A DNA stretch of 11,145 nt from Actinomycetes bacterium (GCA_021849765.1 JAJZSM010000026.1:1-11145), one strand, 5' to 3'; counted from the stretch's first letter, positions 1 through 5,753 are shown. Numbers and translations are program-made. The notes: generated from the letters alone by a model not told the origin.

Positions 1-363
1 ATGGCGTTCAAGGGTGTCTTCCTCGAGGGTCTAGAGGTCGTGATCACCGTGCTCACCCTCGGGACCTCAGCGCACCGACTCGGCCTCGCCTCGACGGTGG
101 CCGCGATCGCGGTCGTGCTGGTCGGGATTGTGGGTGTCGTCGTCGCCAAGCAGCTGTCCAACGTCCCCGAGAACGCCATGAAGATGGGTGTCGGGGTGCT
201 GCTCGTCAGTTACGGGACCTTCTGGACGGGCGAGGGACTGCGGGTGCGCTGGCCCGGCAACGACGTGATGCTCGTCGGGTTCGTGGCGCTCTACCTGGCG
301 GTGACCTGGATTCTCGTCGCGTACCTGCGCCGCGAACGACGGACGCGGGAGGTGGCGGCGTGA
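1..363 (+). CDS. COG4280-like multi-pass membrane protein, C-terminal part
   Basis: In-frame coding from the first base to TGA at 361-363. The 120 visible residues contain about four hydrophobic segments (roughly 1-22, 30-50, 60-78 and 88-110) and end in a basic tail. The stretch FKGVFLEGLEVV at residues 3-14, followed by VPENAMK and the FWTGEG motif, matches my recollection of the second half of uncharacterised COG4280 proteins, which run to roughly 230-250 residues. The ATG at base 1 is therefore probably an internal methionine and the 5' end lies outside the window. The EGLE element resembles the REGLE motif of FTR1 iron permeases; that is a resemblance only and the transported substrate is unknown. 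The stop overlaps the GTG of the next gene, so the two are translationally coupled. Sure of a membrane protein, fairly sure of the family, not of function. Confidence 0.75.
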   Translation: MAFKGVFLEGLEVVITVLTLGTSAHRLGLASTVAAIAVVLVGIVGVVVAKQLSNVPENAMKMGVGVLLVSYGTFWTGEGLRVRWPGNDVMLVGFVALYLAVTWILVAYLRRERRTREVAA

Positions 364-608
364 CGGGGGACCGACGGCCGCCACTGGTGTGGCGACTAGT
401 GAAGGGCTTCGGCCAGTTCTGGTGGGACTTCTTGATCGGCGACACGCCCGAGCTGTTCGTCGCGGCGCTCGTCACGATCGGCGTCGTCGCGGTGCTGAGC
501 CACCTCTGGCACTTGAATGGTGTCGCCGCCCTCGCGCTGCCCGTGCTCGCGACGACGGCTCTCGTGCTGTCGATCCGTCGCGCGGTGCGAGGCGAGCGCC
601 GGCGCTGA
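360..608 (+). CDS. Small two-helix membrane protein coupled to the COG4280-like gene
   Basis: An 82-residue protein with a basic, aromatic N-terminus (the motif FGQFWWDFLIGDTPE spans residues 17-31), two predicted membrane helices at about 32-50 and 54-72, and a very basic tail ending RGERRR. The GTG start at 360 overlaps the upstream TGA as GTGA and is preceded by GGGAGG at 347-352 with a 7-nt spacer, which fixes the start well. Small proteins with this WWDFLxGDTPEL signature accompany COG4280-type genes in actinobacteria as I recall them, so it is probably a subunit or accessory of the preceding membrane protein. The arginine-rich end predicts a cytoplasmic C-terminus. No enzymatic motif is visible and function is unknown. 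A hairpin at 649-672 follows the stop by about 40 nt. Confidence 0.8.
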   Translation: MTGDRRPPLVWRLVKGFGQFWWDFLIGDTPELFVAALVTIGVVAVLSHLWHLNGVAALALPVLATTALVLSIRRAVRGERRR

Positions 609-648
609 CCGCGACGCCACGGCGCGGCGGCGGCGAGGCGAACCGTCG

Positions 649-672
649 CGCCCCACTAGAGGTAGTGGGGCG
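649..672. terminator. Hairpin between convergent genes, overlapping the mini-zipper stop
   Basis: Perfect 10-bp stem (649-658 with 663-672) and a GAGG loop. It follows the small membrane protein on the plus strand. On the minus strand it contains the TAG stop of the 43-codon gene (658-656). No T-tract follows on either side. Its position between converging genes suggests a bidirectional terminator. Confidence 0.55.
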
Positions 673-787
673 GCACCTCGTGCTGAGCGCGGCGAAGCAC
701 GCGGATCTCCTCTTTTAGTCGTGCGACCTCCGCGCGTAACGTCGCGATCTGACGCTCTAACTCCTCACGGGACGCTTCGTCTGACAC
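656..787 (-). CDS. 43-residue leucine-zipper mini-protein
   Basis: Read on the minus strand from GTG at 787 to TAG at 658-656. No other usable start exists because an in-frame TGA lies five codons upstream. The peptide begins MSDEASREELERQ and ends HEVPPHYL. Leucines fall at residues 10, 17, 24 and 31, with Ile14, Val21 and Ile28 at the alternating core positions and Glu/Arg/Lys elsewhere: a textbook four-heptad coiled coil filling most of the chain. There is no basic DNA-binding region, signal peptide or membrane segment. Codon use is less GC-rich than the neighbours; Leu10 and Leu17 are TTA, Leu24 CTA and Leu31 CTT. No strong Shine-Dalgarno is visible. It faces the ComA-like gene divergently across 215 bp. 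The regular heptad with polar flanks argues for real coding. I do not recognise a named family; an oligomerisation or partner-binding peptide is the plausible inference. Confidence 0.68.
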   Translation of the reverse strand: MSDEASREELERQIATLRAEVARLKEEIRVLRRAQHEVPPHYL

Positions 788-834
788 GATGTCACTCTGT
801 CACACGCGCATAACCGGTCGATGTCGTCGGCCGA

Positions 835-858
835 ACCGACCGACCCGGGTTGGTCGGT
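835..858. promoter_or_regulatory. 24-bp near-perfect dyad in the divergent intergenic region
   Basis: The two halves pair at 11 of 12 positions with no spacer; the centre is ACCCGGGT and the outer arms are ACCGACC and GGTCGGT. The only mismatch is the eighth pair from the outside. It lies 48 bp upstream of the mini-zipper start and 145 bp upstream of the ComA-like start. TGGTCGGTG from its right arm recurs as a direct repeat at 954-962, close to the ComA-like gene. A gapless palindrome suits a dimeric repressor operator better than a terminator. The rest of 788-1002 shows no gene and no convincing -35/-10 pair. Confidence 0.45.
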
Positions 859-1002
859 GCCCTGATCATGGGCGCTACCACCGATTCACAGGGAATTCTC
901 ACCCAATGCCCAGGAAACTCCCCGGTCACGTCGATACGGTGAGTTTTACCTGATGGTCGGTGATGGACATTGATTGAACGGGTAGACAGGGTGGCGAGAC
1001 CC

Positions 1003-1800
1003 GTGAGCCGAGAATACCTAACGTTACCGGAGCGGTCCAGCAAACCCCGTGAGTTCGGGCTGACCATGGCGATCGACAAGGGGTTGCCGCTGCACTACTT
1101 CGCCGATGTCGTCTCGGCGGCGAGCGACTACCTGGACTTCGTGAAGTTCGGGTGGGGCACCTCGGTCGTCGACCGCAACATCCGCGACAAGATTGCCGTC
1201 TTGCGCAGCGAGGGCGTGGACTTCTACTTCGGCGGCACGCTGTTCGAGAAGTACGTCCTCCAGGACCGATTCGACGAGTTCCGCACCATGTGCCGTTCCT
1301 ACGGGTGCACCTTCGTCGAAGTCTCCAATGGCACCATCGACCTCAACGACGCGGCCAAGGCCGACTACGTCGGCGAACTGGCGAAGGACTTCTCGGTCAT
1401 CTCCGAGGTGGGTTCCAAGGACCAGGTGAAGTCCGAGAACATGGCGCCGCACAAGTGGATCGGCTACATCGAGGCCGACCTTGACGCTGGGGCGGTGCTC
1501 GTTACCCTGGAGACCCGCGAGAGCGGCCAGGGCGGCATCTGTCGGCCCAACGGGGAGTTGCGCTTCGGGTTAATCGAGGAGATCCTCGCCAGCCCGATCA
1601 GCGTTGATCGGTTGTTGTTCGAGGCGCCTAACCTCGAGTTGCAGAGCTACTTCGTCACCCGAATCGGACCAAACGTCAACCTGGGCAACGTCGCCACGAC
1701 CGACATCATCGGCCTTGAGACGGTGCGACTCGGGCTGCGCAGCGAGACGCTGCTGTCCTTTGAGTCCGACATCGAACGGTCCTACCAGGAGCGACCTTGA
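1003..1800 (+). CDS. Phosphosulfolactate synthase family protein (ComA/YitD/HSA32 family)
   Basis: 265 residues, the usual length for this TIM-barrel family. ComA adds sulfite to phosphoenolpyruvate to give (2R)-phospho-3-sulfolactate, the first step of methanogen coenzyme M synthesis. Bacillus YitD and plant HSA32 are relatives, HSA32 with a different or unknown role. Conserved blocks run the full length: SSKPREFG (12-19), DFVKFGWGTS (45-54), FGGTLFEKY (76-84), EVSNGT (106-111), SEVGSKD (134-140), ETRESGQGGIC (170-180), FEAPN (206-210), GPNVNLGNV (222-230) and LGLRSET (243-249). They closely follow B. subtilis YitD as I remember it. I chose GTG at 1003 because family members begin just before the LPxRSSKPRE block; GTG at 991 and TTG at 970 are in-frame alternatives. 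An AGGGTGG stretch at 988-994 could serve as ribosome binding site. The stop overlaps the VOC gene. Family assignment is strong. The actual product is less certain because no ComB, ComC or ComDE gene is present nearby. Confidence 0.9.
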   Translation: MSREYLTLPERSSKPREFGLTMAIDKGLPLHYFADVVSAASDYLDFVKFGWGTSVVDRNIRDKIAVLRSEGVDFYFGGTLFEKYVLQDRFDEFRTMCRSYGCTFVEVSNGTIDLNDAAKADYVGELAKDFSVISEVGSKDQVKSENMAPHKWIGYIEADLDAGAVLVTLETRESGQGGICRPNGELRFGLIEEILASPISVDRLLFEAPNLELQSYFVTRIGPNVNLGNVATTDIIGLETVRLGLRSETLLSFESDIERSYQERP

Positions 1801-2207
1801 GAGAAAGTCGTGACGTCTTCCATCTGGCGATTCCGGCCTATGACCTGGATGCTGCCGTCGCGTTCTACGTCACCCAACTCGGATGTAAGTTGGCGCGTCG
1901 TTACGACGACCGCATCACACTCGACTTCTTCGGCGACCAGCTCGTGTGCCATTCGAGTCCAGCCCCGAGTGAACCGGTCGACCCCGCTCGCTCGCTCTAC
2001 CCGCGTCATTTCGGCGTGACGTTTCGCAAAGGCGGCGACTTCGAGGCGGTCCACCGGCTCTGCCAACAACGAGACGTGCCCTTCTTCGCGCCCATGAGTG
2101 TGCGCTTCGAGGGCCGCGTCGAGGTCCATCGGACCTTCGTCGTCGAGGACCCCTCGGCGAACCTGATCGAGTTCAAGCACTACGCCGACCCGCGCATGAT
2201 GTATTGA
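1797..2207 (+). CDS. VOC-superfamily (glyoxalase/dioxygenase fold) metalloprotein
   Basis: 136 residues forming two beta-alpha-beta-beta-beta modules of the vicinal oxygen chelate fold. The expected metal-ligand set is visible: His9 in FHLAIP, His71 in RHFGVTF and Glu125 in LIEFKHY. Typical fold signatures are AIPAYDLDAAVAFY (11-24) and EDPSANLIEFK (117-127). The start is TTG at 1797, whose last two bases lie in the TGA of the ComA-like gene. AGGAG at 1787-1791 with a 5-nt spacer makes this start convincing despite the rare codon. Tight coupling implies equimolar expression with the ComA-like enzyme and probably a shared substrate or pathway. VOC members include isomerases, epimerases, lyases and ring-cleaving dioxygenases, so the reaction cannot be read from sequence. 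One possible role is acting on a sulfonated or phosphorylated C3 acid. A 17-bp hairpin follows. Confidence 0.88.
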   Translation: MRESRDVFHLAIPAYDLDAAVAFYVTQLGCKLARRYDDRITLDFFGDQLVCHSSPAPSEPVDPARSLYPRHFGVTFRKGGDFEAVHRLCQQRDVPFFAPMSVRFEGRVEVHRTFVVEDPSANLIEFKHYADPRMMY

Positions 2208-2265
2208 CCAATCTGACGGGTCATGCATCGCCACTTCGCCCGACCGGATCGGCGCGCTGGACTCG

Positions 2266-2308
2266 GCGGCTCGTCGTCCGCCACTCGCCGGGGCGGACGA
2301 CGAGCCGC
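2266..2308. terminator. 17-bp perfect hairpin between converging genes
   Basis: Arms 2266-2282 and 2292-2308 are exact reverse complements around a 9-nt loop. It sits 58 nt after the VOC stop and four bases beyond the stop of the convergent phosphatase gene at 2312. No T-run follows on either strand, as is common for high-GC actinobacterial terminators. It can serve both transcripts. Confidence 0.8.
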
Positions 2309-2311
2309 GTT

Positions 2312-2902
2312 CTAACCCAGTGGGTCGCCGTTGAGATCGGTCGACCACACGCTGGCGTTGTCCACCGGATACCACGACGTCGTGGCGATCGGGGTCGCCG
2401 CGCAGGCCGCGCGAATGGCCCGCAGCGTCCCACCGTGGGTGACCACGAGGACTCGTGCGCCGGCGAAGTCGAGACGTAGTTGGGTGAGCCATCGCATGGC
2501 GCGTTCGTAGAGGTCGTTGAGCGACTCGCCACCCGGTGGTCGCGCGTCGGCGTCGAGGATGACGTCGCCGTCGAAACCGGCGACGGACACCGGGAGGTCT
2601 GCGAAGAACCCGCCCTCGTAGACGCCGTAGGCGCGCTCGCGCAAGGTCGGCGTGGTCACGACCTCGAGTCCGCGGCCGCTCGCAATGATCGTCGCGGTGT
2701 GCTGCGCGCGGCGCAGGTCGCTCGAGACGATCACGTCGAGGTCGTATTCGCGTAGGGCCGACGCCGCCTCATGCGCCTGAGCGACACCGCGCTCGGTGAG
2801 CTGCGCGTCGTCACGGTGGCCCTGGACGAGGTGGTCGTGGTTCCAGGTGGTCTCCCCGTGGCGCACCAGCACGAGACTCGGCGGCGTCATCGTCGAGGGC
2901 AT
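2312..2902 (-). CDS. Histidine phosphatase superfamily protein (phosphoglycerate mutase-like)
   Basis: 196 residues from ATG at 2902. The catalytic set of the branch-1 histidine phosphatases is complete: LVRHGETTWN with phospho-acceptor His15, Arg64 in SSDLRRA, Glu89 in TLRERAYGVYEG and the second histidine His156 in VVTHGGTLRAI. Length and the GGESLNDLYER segment fit small cytosolic phosphatases annotated as phosphoglycerate mutase-like or alpha-ribazole phosphatase-like. The substrate cannot be told from the motifs. ATG at 2902 lies 7 nt after a TACGCT box, suggesting a leaderless transcript. ATG at 2890 and GTG at 2935 are alternatives, and no Shine-Dalgarno precedes any of them. It follows the PLP decarboxylase by 36 bp in the same direction, so it may be read both by readthrough and from its own promoter. 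It converges on the ComA-like/VOC pair. Confidence 0.88.
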   Translation of the reverse strand: MPSTMTPPSLVLVRHGETTWNHDHLVQGHRDDAQLTERGVAQAHEAASALREYDLDVIVSSDLRRAQHTATIIASGRGLEVVTTPTLRERAYGVYEGGFFADLPVSVAGFDGDVILDADARPPGGESLNDLYERAMRWLTQLRLDFAGARVLVVTHGGTLRAIRAACAATPIATTSWYPVDNASVWSTDLNGDPLG

Positions 2903-2909
2903 GCCATCG

Positions 2910-2915
2910 AGCGTA
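2910..2915 (-). promoter_or_regulatory. TACGCT -10 box of the phosphatase gene
   Basis: Minus-strand CCGGTACGCT (2919-2910) is an extended -10 element in the 36-bp gap after the decarboxylase gene. Seven bases separate TACGCT from ATG at 2902, so transcription would begin at or next to the start codon. The same 10-mer precedes two other genes here. No convincing -35 box is seen. Confidence 0.6.
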
Positions 2916-2938
2916 CCGGCGTCGGGGACTGCCACCGA

Positions 2939-4219
2939 TCAGGTGTAGCCGACCATGGTCGAACGGGCCGTGCCGTGGTGCGCGACCGCCTCGGCGAGAT
3001 CGCCGAGGAACTCCTCGACGTGGGTGCCGTGGATCGGCGCGATCATCATCTGTACGCCCGAGGGGTTGTGCACGCGGTTGAGGTGCCAGCCGAGCGCGTC
3101 CATGACGTCGGCGATGGCGAAGATGTCGTCTTGCGTCGAGGTGAAGGACAGCAGCGGGCCAATCGAGGCGCCGAGGATCGACAGACCGGGCAGGGCGCTC
3201 ACCCCGTCGCGGAACCGGCGCGTCGTCTCGAGCAGGTCGCGCATGATCTCGGTGTAGCCGTCCTCACCCAGGTAGTTGAGCAGCGCCCAGGACGCAGCCA
3301 CCGGGCTCGCCGCCCGGGCGCCCGCGACCGAGGCGTTGCGGTAGCGCCCCGGCGGCCACACGTCGTAGTCGAAGATCTGGTGGCTGAGCCAGTCGGCGTC
3401 GCGGTAGACGATCACCGACGCGCCCTTGGTCACGTAGCCGTACTTGTGGATGTCACAGGACATCTGGGTGACCCCGGGCAGACGAAAGTCGTAGGGCGGG
3501 ACTACGTGGCCGAGCCGCTCCATGAACGGCAGGACGAAGCTGCCGATGCAGGTGTCGGAGTGAAACGGGATCCCGAGGGCGAGGGCCCGGCTTGAGAGCT
3601 CCTCGATGGGGTCGATCACGCCGTGGGGGAAGCCGTAGGCCGAGCCCACGATCAAGACCGTGTTCTCGTCGACACGCTTGAAGAGCCCATCGACGTCGGC
3701 GGTGAATTCGTCCGTGAGGGGGGTCGCGCGCGCCTCGAGGCCGAGGTAGAAGGCCGCCTTGGCGAAGGCGGGGTGGGCTGAGGAGGGAAAGACGATGTTG
3801 GGGTCGGTGATCCCGCGTTCGACGCGTCCGCGCTCGCGACTGACCAAGACCGAGAGCAGGATCGACTCGGTGCCACCGGCGGAGAAGCCCGCCCCGGCGC
3901 TCGGTGGCGCGTTGACGAGTGACGAGACCATCTCGAGCACCTCGGCCTGCATGGTGCCGAGGCTGGGGAACCGCGTGGGGTTGAGGGCGTTCTCGAACAG
4001 GTAGGCGTTGTTGGCCTCGGTGAGGACCCGGTCGACGTCGGCCCGGCCGGTTGGGTAGACGAGGTTGAAGGTTCGTCCGCGTTGCCAGTCGGCGTCTCGG
4101 GTCTTGCGCTCGAAGAGGTCGGCGAACACCGCCGCGGCCGACTGTCCCCGCGCCGGGAACGGCCGACGGGCAACGCTTGCCGGCTCGATGGACTCGGGCT
4201 TCTCTCCTGGGTCGCTCAT
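2939..4219 (-). CDS. Group II PLP-dependent decarboxylase, sphingosine-1-phosphate-lyase-like
   Basis: 426 residues of a fold-type I PLP enzyme. The Schiff-base lysine is Lys259 in CDIHKYGYVTKGASVIVYR. The SxDxHKYGY-KG pattern is characteristic of S1P lyases and related amino acid decarboxylases. Asp222 in FHSDTCIGSF is the expected partner of the pyridine nitrogen, and GFSAGGTESIL (111-121) is the phosphate-binding turn. PTRFPSLGTMQAEVLEMVSSL (81-101) is the usual N-terminal segment. Bacterial members act variously on phosphorylated long-chain bases or amino acids such as glutamate, tyrosine or aspartate, so substrate is open. The start is ATG at 4219 with AAAGGA (4229-4224) four bases upstream, a clear ribosome binding site. 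It lies downstream of the glutamate dehydrogenase terminator and 36 bp ahead of the histidine phosphatase, so the latter two may be cotranscribed. Expected to be cytosolic: no membrane anchor is seen, unlike eukaryotic S1P lyase. Confidence 0.87.
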   Translation of the reverse strand: MSDPGEKPESIEPASVARRPFPARGQSAAAVFADLFERKTRDADWQRGRTFNLVYPTGRADVDRVLTEANNAYLFENALNPTRFPSLGTMQAEVLEMVSSLVNAPPSAGAGFSAGGTESILLSVLVSRERGRVERGITDPNIVFPSSAHPAFAKAAFYLGLEARATPLTDEFTADVDGLFKRVDENTVLIVGSAYGFPHGVIDPIEELSSRALALGIPFHSDTCIGSFVLPFMERLGHVVPPYDFRLPGVTQMSCDIHKYGYVTKGASVIVYRDADWLSHQIFDYDVWPPGRYRNASVAGARAASPVAASWALLNYLGEDGYTEIMRDLLETTRRFRDGVSALPGLSILGASIGPLLSFTSTQDDIFAIADVMDALGWHLNRVHNPSGVQMMIAPIHGTHVEEFLGDLAEAVAHHGTARSTMVGYT

Positions 4220-4262
4220 GTCGTCCTTTCGTCGGGCGGTCCGTCGGGCGAACCGGGGTGGT

Positions 4263-4295
4263 CTATCGCCACCTCGTCACGCTATCGCCGTCTCG
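4263..4295. repeat. Imperfect 14-bp direct repeat at the decarboxylase promoter
   Basis: CTATCGCCACCTCG (4263-4276) recurs as CTATCGCCGTCTCG (4282-4295), 12 of 14 bases matching and 19 bp apart start to start. On the minus strand TAGCGT (4284-4279) overlaps the second copy and is a candidate -10 box, giving a leader of about 50 nt for the gene starting at 4219. The two copies lie roughly on the same helix face, as tandem regulator sites would. No gene is seen in 4220-4382. Confidence 0.35.
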
Positions 4296-4322
4296 ACGAC
4301 GGATCGGTGGCGACGAGACGCA

Positions 4323-4367
4323 CGAACGCTGGCGCCACGACGTGCTGCGTCGTGGCGCCAGCGTTCG
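4323..4367 (-). terminator. 20-bp perfect hairpin after glutamate dehydrogenase
   Basis: Arms 4323-4342 and 4348-4367 are exact reverse complements with a 5-nt loop. It lies 15 nt beyond the minus-strand stop at 4383-4385. There is no T-run after it. Position and stability make it the terminator of the dehydrogenase transcript, insulating the decarboxylase gene from it. Confidence 0.85.
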
Positions 4368-4382
4368 GCATCGATCAGACGT

Positions 4383-5657
4383 TCAGGGGAACAGGCCCCG
4401 GACTTCGGTCGCCTCGGCGATCCGTTCCACCCCGACGGCGATGGCCGTCTCGCGCAGTGTCACGTTCAGCTCCTGGTGGCGCTTCCAGATGTGGTTGAAG
4501 GCGTCGCTCATGGTCTTCTCGAGGCGTTGCTGGAAGAGTTCCGGCTCCCACATGAACCCCTGGAGGTCCTGGGCCCACTCAAAGTACGAGGCGACCACGC
4601 CACCGGCGTTCGCGAGGACGTCGGGGATAACCGGGACGTTGCGACTCGCGAGGATCGCCGCGCCCTCGCCGGTCGTGGGGCCGTTGGCGGCCTCGACCAT
4701 GATCGAGGCGCTCATCGTCTCGGCGACCTGCTCAGTGATGACACCGCCAAGTGCCGCGGGGATTGCGATGTCACTGGGCAGTGTGAACAGGTCCTCAGCG
4801 GGGATCGTCTCACTGCCGGGGTAGCCGACCACCGTTCCGGCTTCGGCGAAGTGTGCGGCCAGGGTCGAGGGGTTGATCCCGTCGGGCACGTGGATCGCGC
4901 CACGCACGTCGGCGATACCTACGACCTTCATGCCGCGGTCGCTCAGCAACTTCACTAGCGGAGCGCCAACCTTTCCGTAGCCCTGGATGACGACGCGCTG
5001 TTCGTTGGCCATGCGGCCCATGCGCTGGAGTAACGCCGTCGTGACGATGGTCACGCCCAGCGACGTCGCCCCGGCGTGACCGAGACTGCCGCCGATCGAG
5101 AGCGGCTTGCCGGTGACGACGCCGGGCGTGTTGTGACCGCGAAGCATCGAGACCGTGTCCATGATCCAACTCATCACCTGGAAGTCGGTGTTGATGTCGG
5201 GAGCCGGGATGTCGCGGTCGGGTCCGATCATCGGCGCGATCGAGAAGGCGTAGCGGCGGGTGAGCCGCTCGAGCTCGGCGCGCGAGAGCGTCGCCGGGTC
5301 GACACGCACGCCGCCCTTGGCCCCGCCGTAGGGGATGTTGACGACCGCGCACTTGATCGACATGTCGGCGCTCAGCGCCGCGATCTCGTCGGCGTTCACA
5401 CTCGGGTGGAAGCGGATGCCGCCCTTGCCCGGGCCGCGTGAGGTGTCGTGCTGGATGCGCCAGCCCGTGAACATGCGCACGTCACCGCCGTCCATGCGTA
5501 CGGGCACGGCGACCTCGAGGATCCGTTCGGGTGTGACGATCCTCGTGATCATGTCGTCGTGCAGCCCGAGCAAGTGCCCGGCCTCCTCGATCAGCGATAC
5601 CACCCGCAACCACGGATTGAATTCGTGCGGGGGTGCTTCATTGGGACGTGTGACCAC
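4383..5657 (-). CDS. Glu/Leu/Phe/Val dehydrogenase family, probable glutamate dehydrogenase
   Basis: 424 residues, the size of hexameric NAD(P)-dependent glutamate dehydrogenases of the small class. They interconvert glutamate with 2-oxoglutarate plus ammonium in the cytosol. Visible motifs are GPGKGGIRFHP (75-85), the active-site region PYGGAKGGV with catalytic Lys114, catalytic Asp154 in PAPDINTD, the dinucleotide motif GYGKVG (226-231) and the VEAANGPTT segment (321-329). Asp250 after the second strand of the Rossmann fold hints at NAD preference; that is inference. I chose GTG at 5657. The open frame continues to 6086, but that extension lies antisense in the oxidoreductase gene and has no family similarity. 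AAAGG sits 11 nt upstream of the start, a weakly spaced ribosome binding site. Divergent from the LLM gene, with a TACGCT box at 5712-5707 and two inverted repeats in the leader. Confidence 0.93.
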   Translation of the reverse strand: MVTRPNEAPPHEFNPWLRVVSLIEEAGHLLGLHDDMITRIVTPERILEVAVPVRMDGGDVRMFTGWRIQHDTSRGPGKGGIRFHPSVNADEIAALSADMSIKCAVVNIPYGGAKGGVRVDPATLSRAELERLTRRYAFSIAPMIGPDRDIPAPDINTDFQVMSWIMDTVSMLRGHNTPGVVTGKPLSIGGSLGHAGATSLGVTIVTTALLQRMGRMANEQRVVIQGYGKVGAPLVKLLSDRGMKVVGIADVRGAIHVPDGINPSTLAAHFAEAGTVVGYPGSETIPAEDLFTLPSDIAIPAALGGVITEQVAETMSASIMVEAANGPTTGEGAAILASRNVPVIPDVLANAGGVVASYFEWAQDLQGFMWEPELFQQRLEKTMSDAFNHIWKRHQELNVTLRETAIAVGVERIAEATEVRGLFP

Positions 5658-5665
5658 GTTGTCAC
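5650..5665. promoter_or_regulatory. Inverted repeat across the glutamate dehydrogenase start
   Basis: GTGAC, six bases, GTCAC; perfect 5-bp arms. It covers the GTG start codon (5657-5655, minus strand), so a bound dimer or an RNA hairpin could block initiation. The arm spacing is two bases wider than a CRP site (GTGA-N8-TCAC instead of N6). A chance origin is possible. Confidence 0.3.
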
Positions 5666-5673
5666 CAGCCTTT

Positions 5674-5688
5674 GCTCTCGGTGAGAGC
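5674..5688 (-). promoter_or_regulatory. Small hairpin in the dehydrogenase leader
   Basis: GCTCTC and GAGAGC pair across a 3-nt loop, a 6-bp stem placed between the -10 box at 5712-5707 and the start at 5657. It could be an operator or an mRNA leader structure. No riboswitch class is recognised. Confidence 0.3.
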
Positions 5689-5706
5689 CTTGGTGCCCTC
5701 GCTACC

Positions 5707-5712
5707 AGCGTA
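5707..5712 (-). promoter_or_regulatory. TACGCT -10 box of glutamate dehydrogenase
   Basis: Minus-strand TACGCT (5712-5707) gives a leader of about 43 nt before GTG at 5657. It lacks the CCGG extension seen at the three other copies of this hexamer. The divergent oxidoreductase -10 box is 35 bp away, so the two promoters must share upstream DNA. Confidence 0.45.
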
Positions 5713-5747
5713 GGACACGCAACTCGGACCAGTGCGTCACGGTCCGG

Positions 5748-5753
5748 TACGCT
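5748..5753 (+). promoter_or_regulatory. TACGCT -10 box of the LLM oxidoreductase gene
   Basis: CCGGTACGCT spans 5744-5753. Transcription would begin near 5760, leaving a leader of about 18 nt that still carries the AAGGGA ribosome binding site at 5767-5772. No clear -35 hexamer is seen. Confidence 0.6.

Noticed and set aside
821..865. 14-residue plus-strand open frame overlapping the 835-858 dyad, as a leader peptide
   Set aside because: No ribosome binding site, no run of regulatory codons, and the dyad is better read as DNA symmetry.
970..1002. TTG start for the ComA-like gene
   Set aside because: Family members begin shortly before LPxRSSKPRE; the extra 11 residues show no similarity and TTG has no ribosome binding site.
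1003..2207. A complete coenzyme M biosynthesis operon
   Set aside because: Only the first-step homologue is present; no ComB, ComC, ComD or ComE gene lies in the window.
2771..3595. 274-codon plus-strand frame across the phosphatase and decarboxylase genes
   Set aside because: Antisense shadow with biased composition; it crosses two genes with intact catalytic motifs.
4065..4958. 297-codon plus-strand frame across the decarboxylase/dehydrogenase junction
   Set aside because: Runs through a 20-bp terminator hairpin and opposite conserved dehydrogenase sequence.
5650..5665. CRP-type binding site
   Set aside because: The TGTGA and TCAC halves are eight bases apart instead of six, so it does not fit the CRP consensus.
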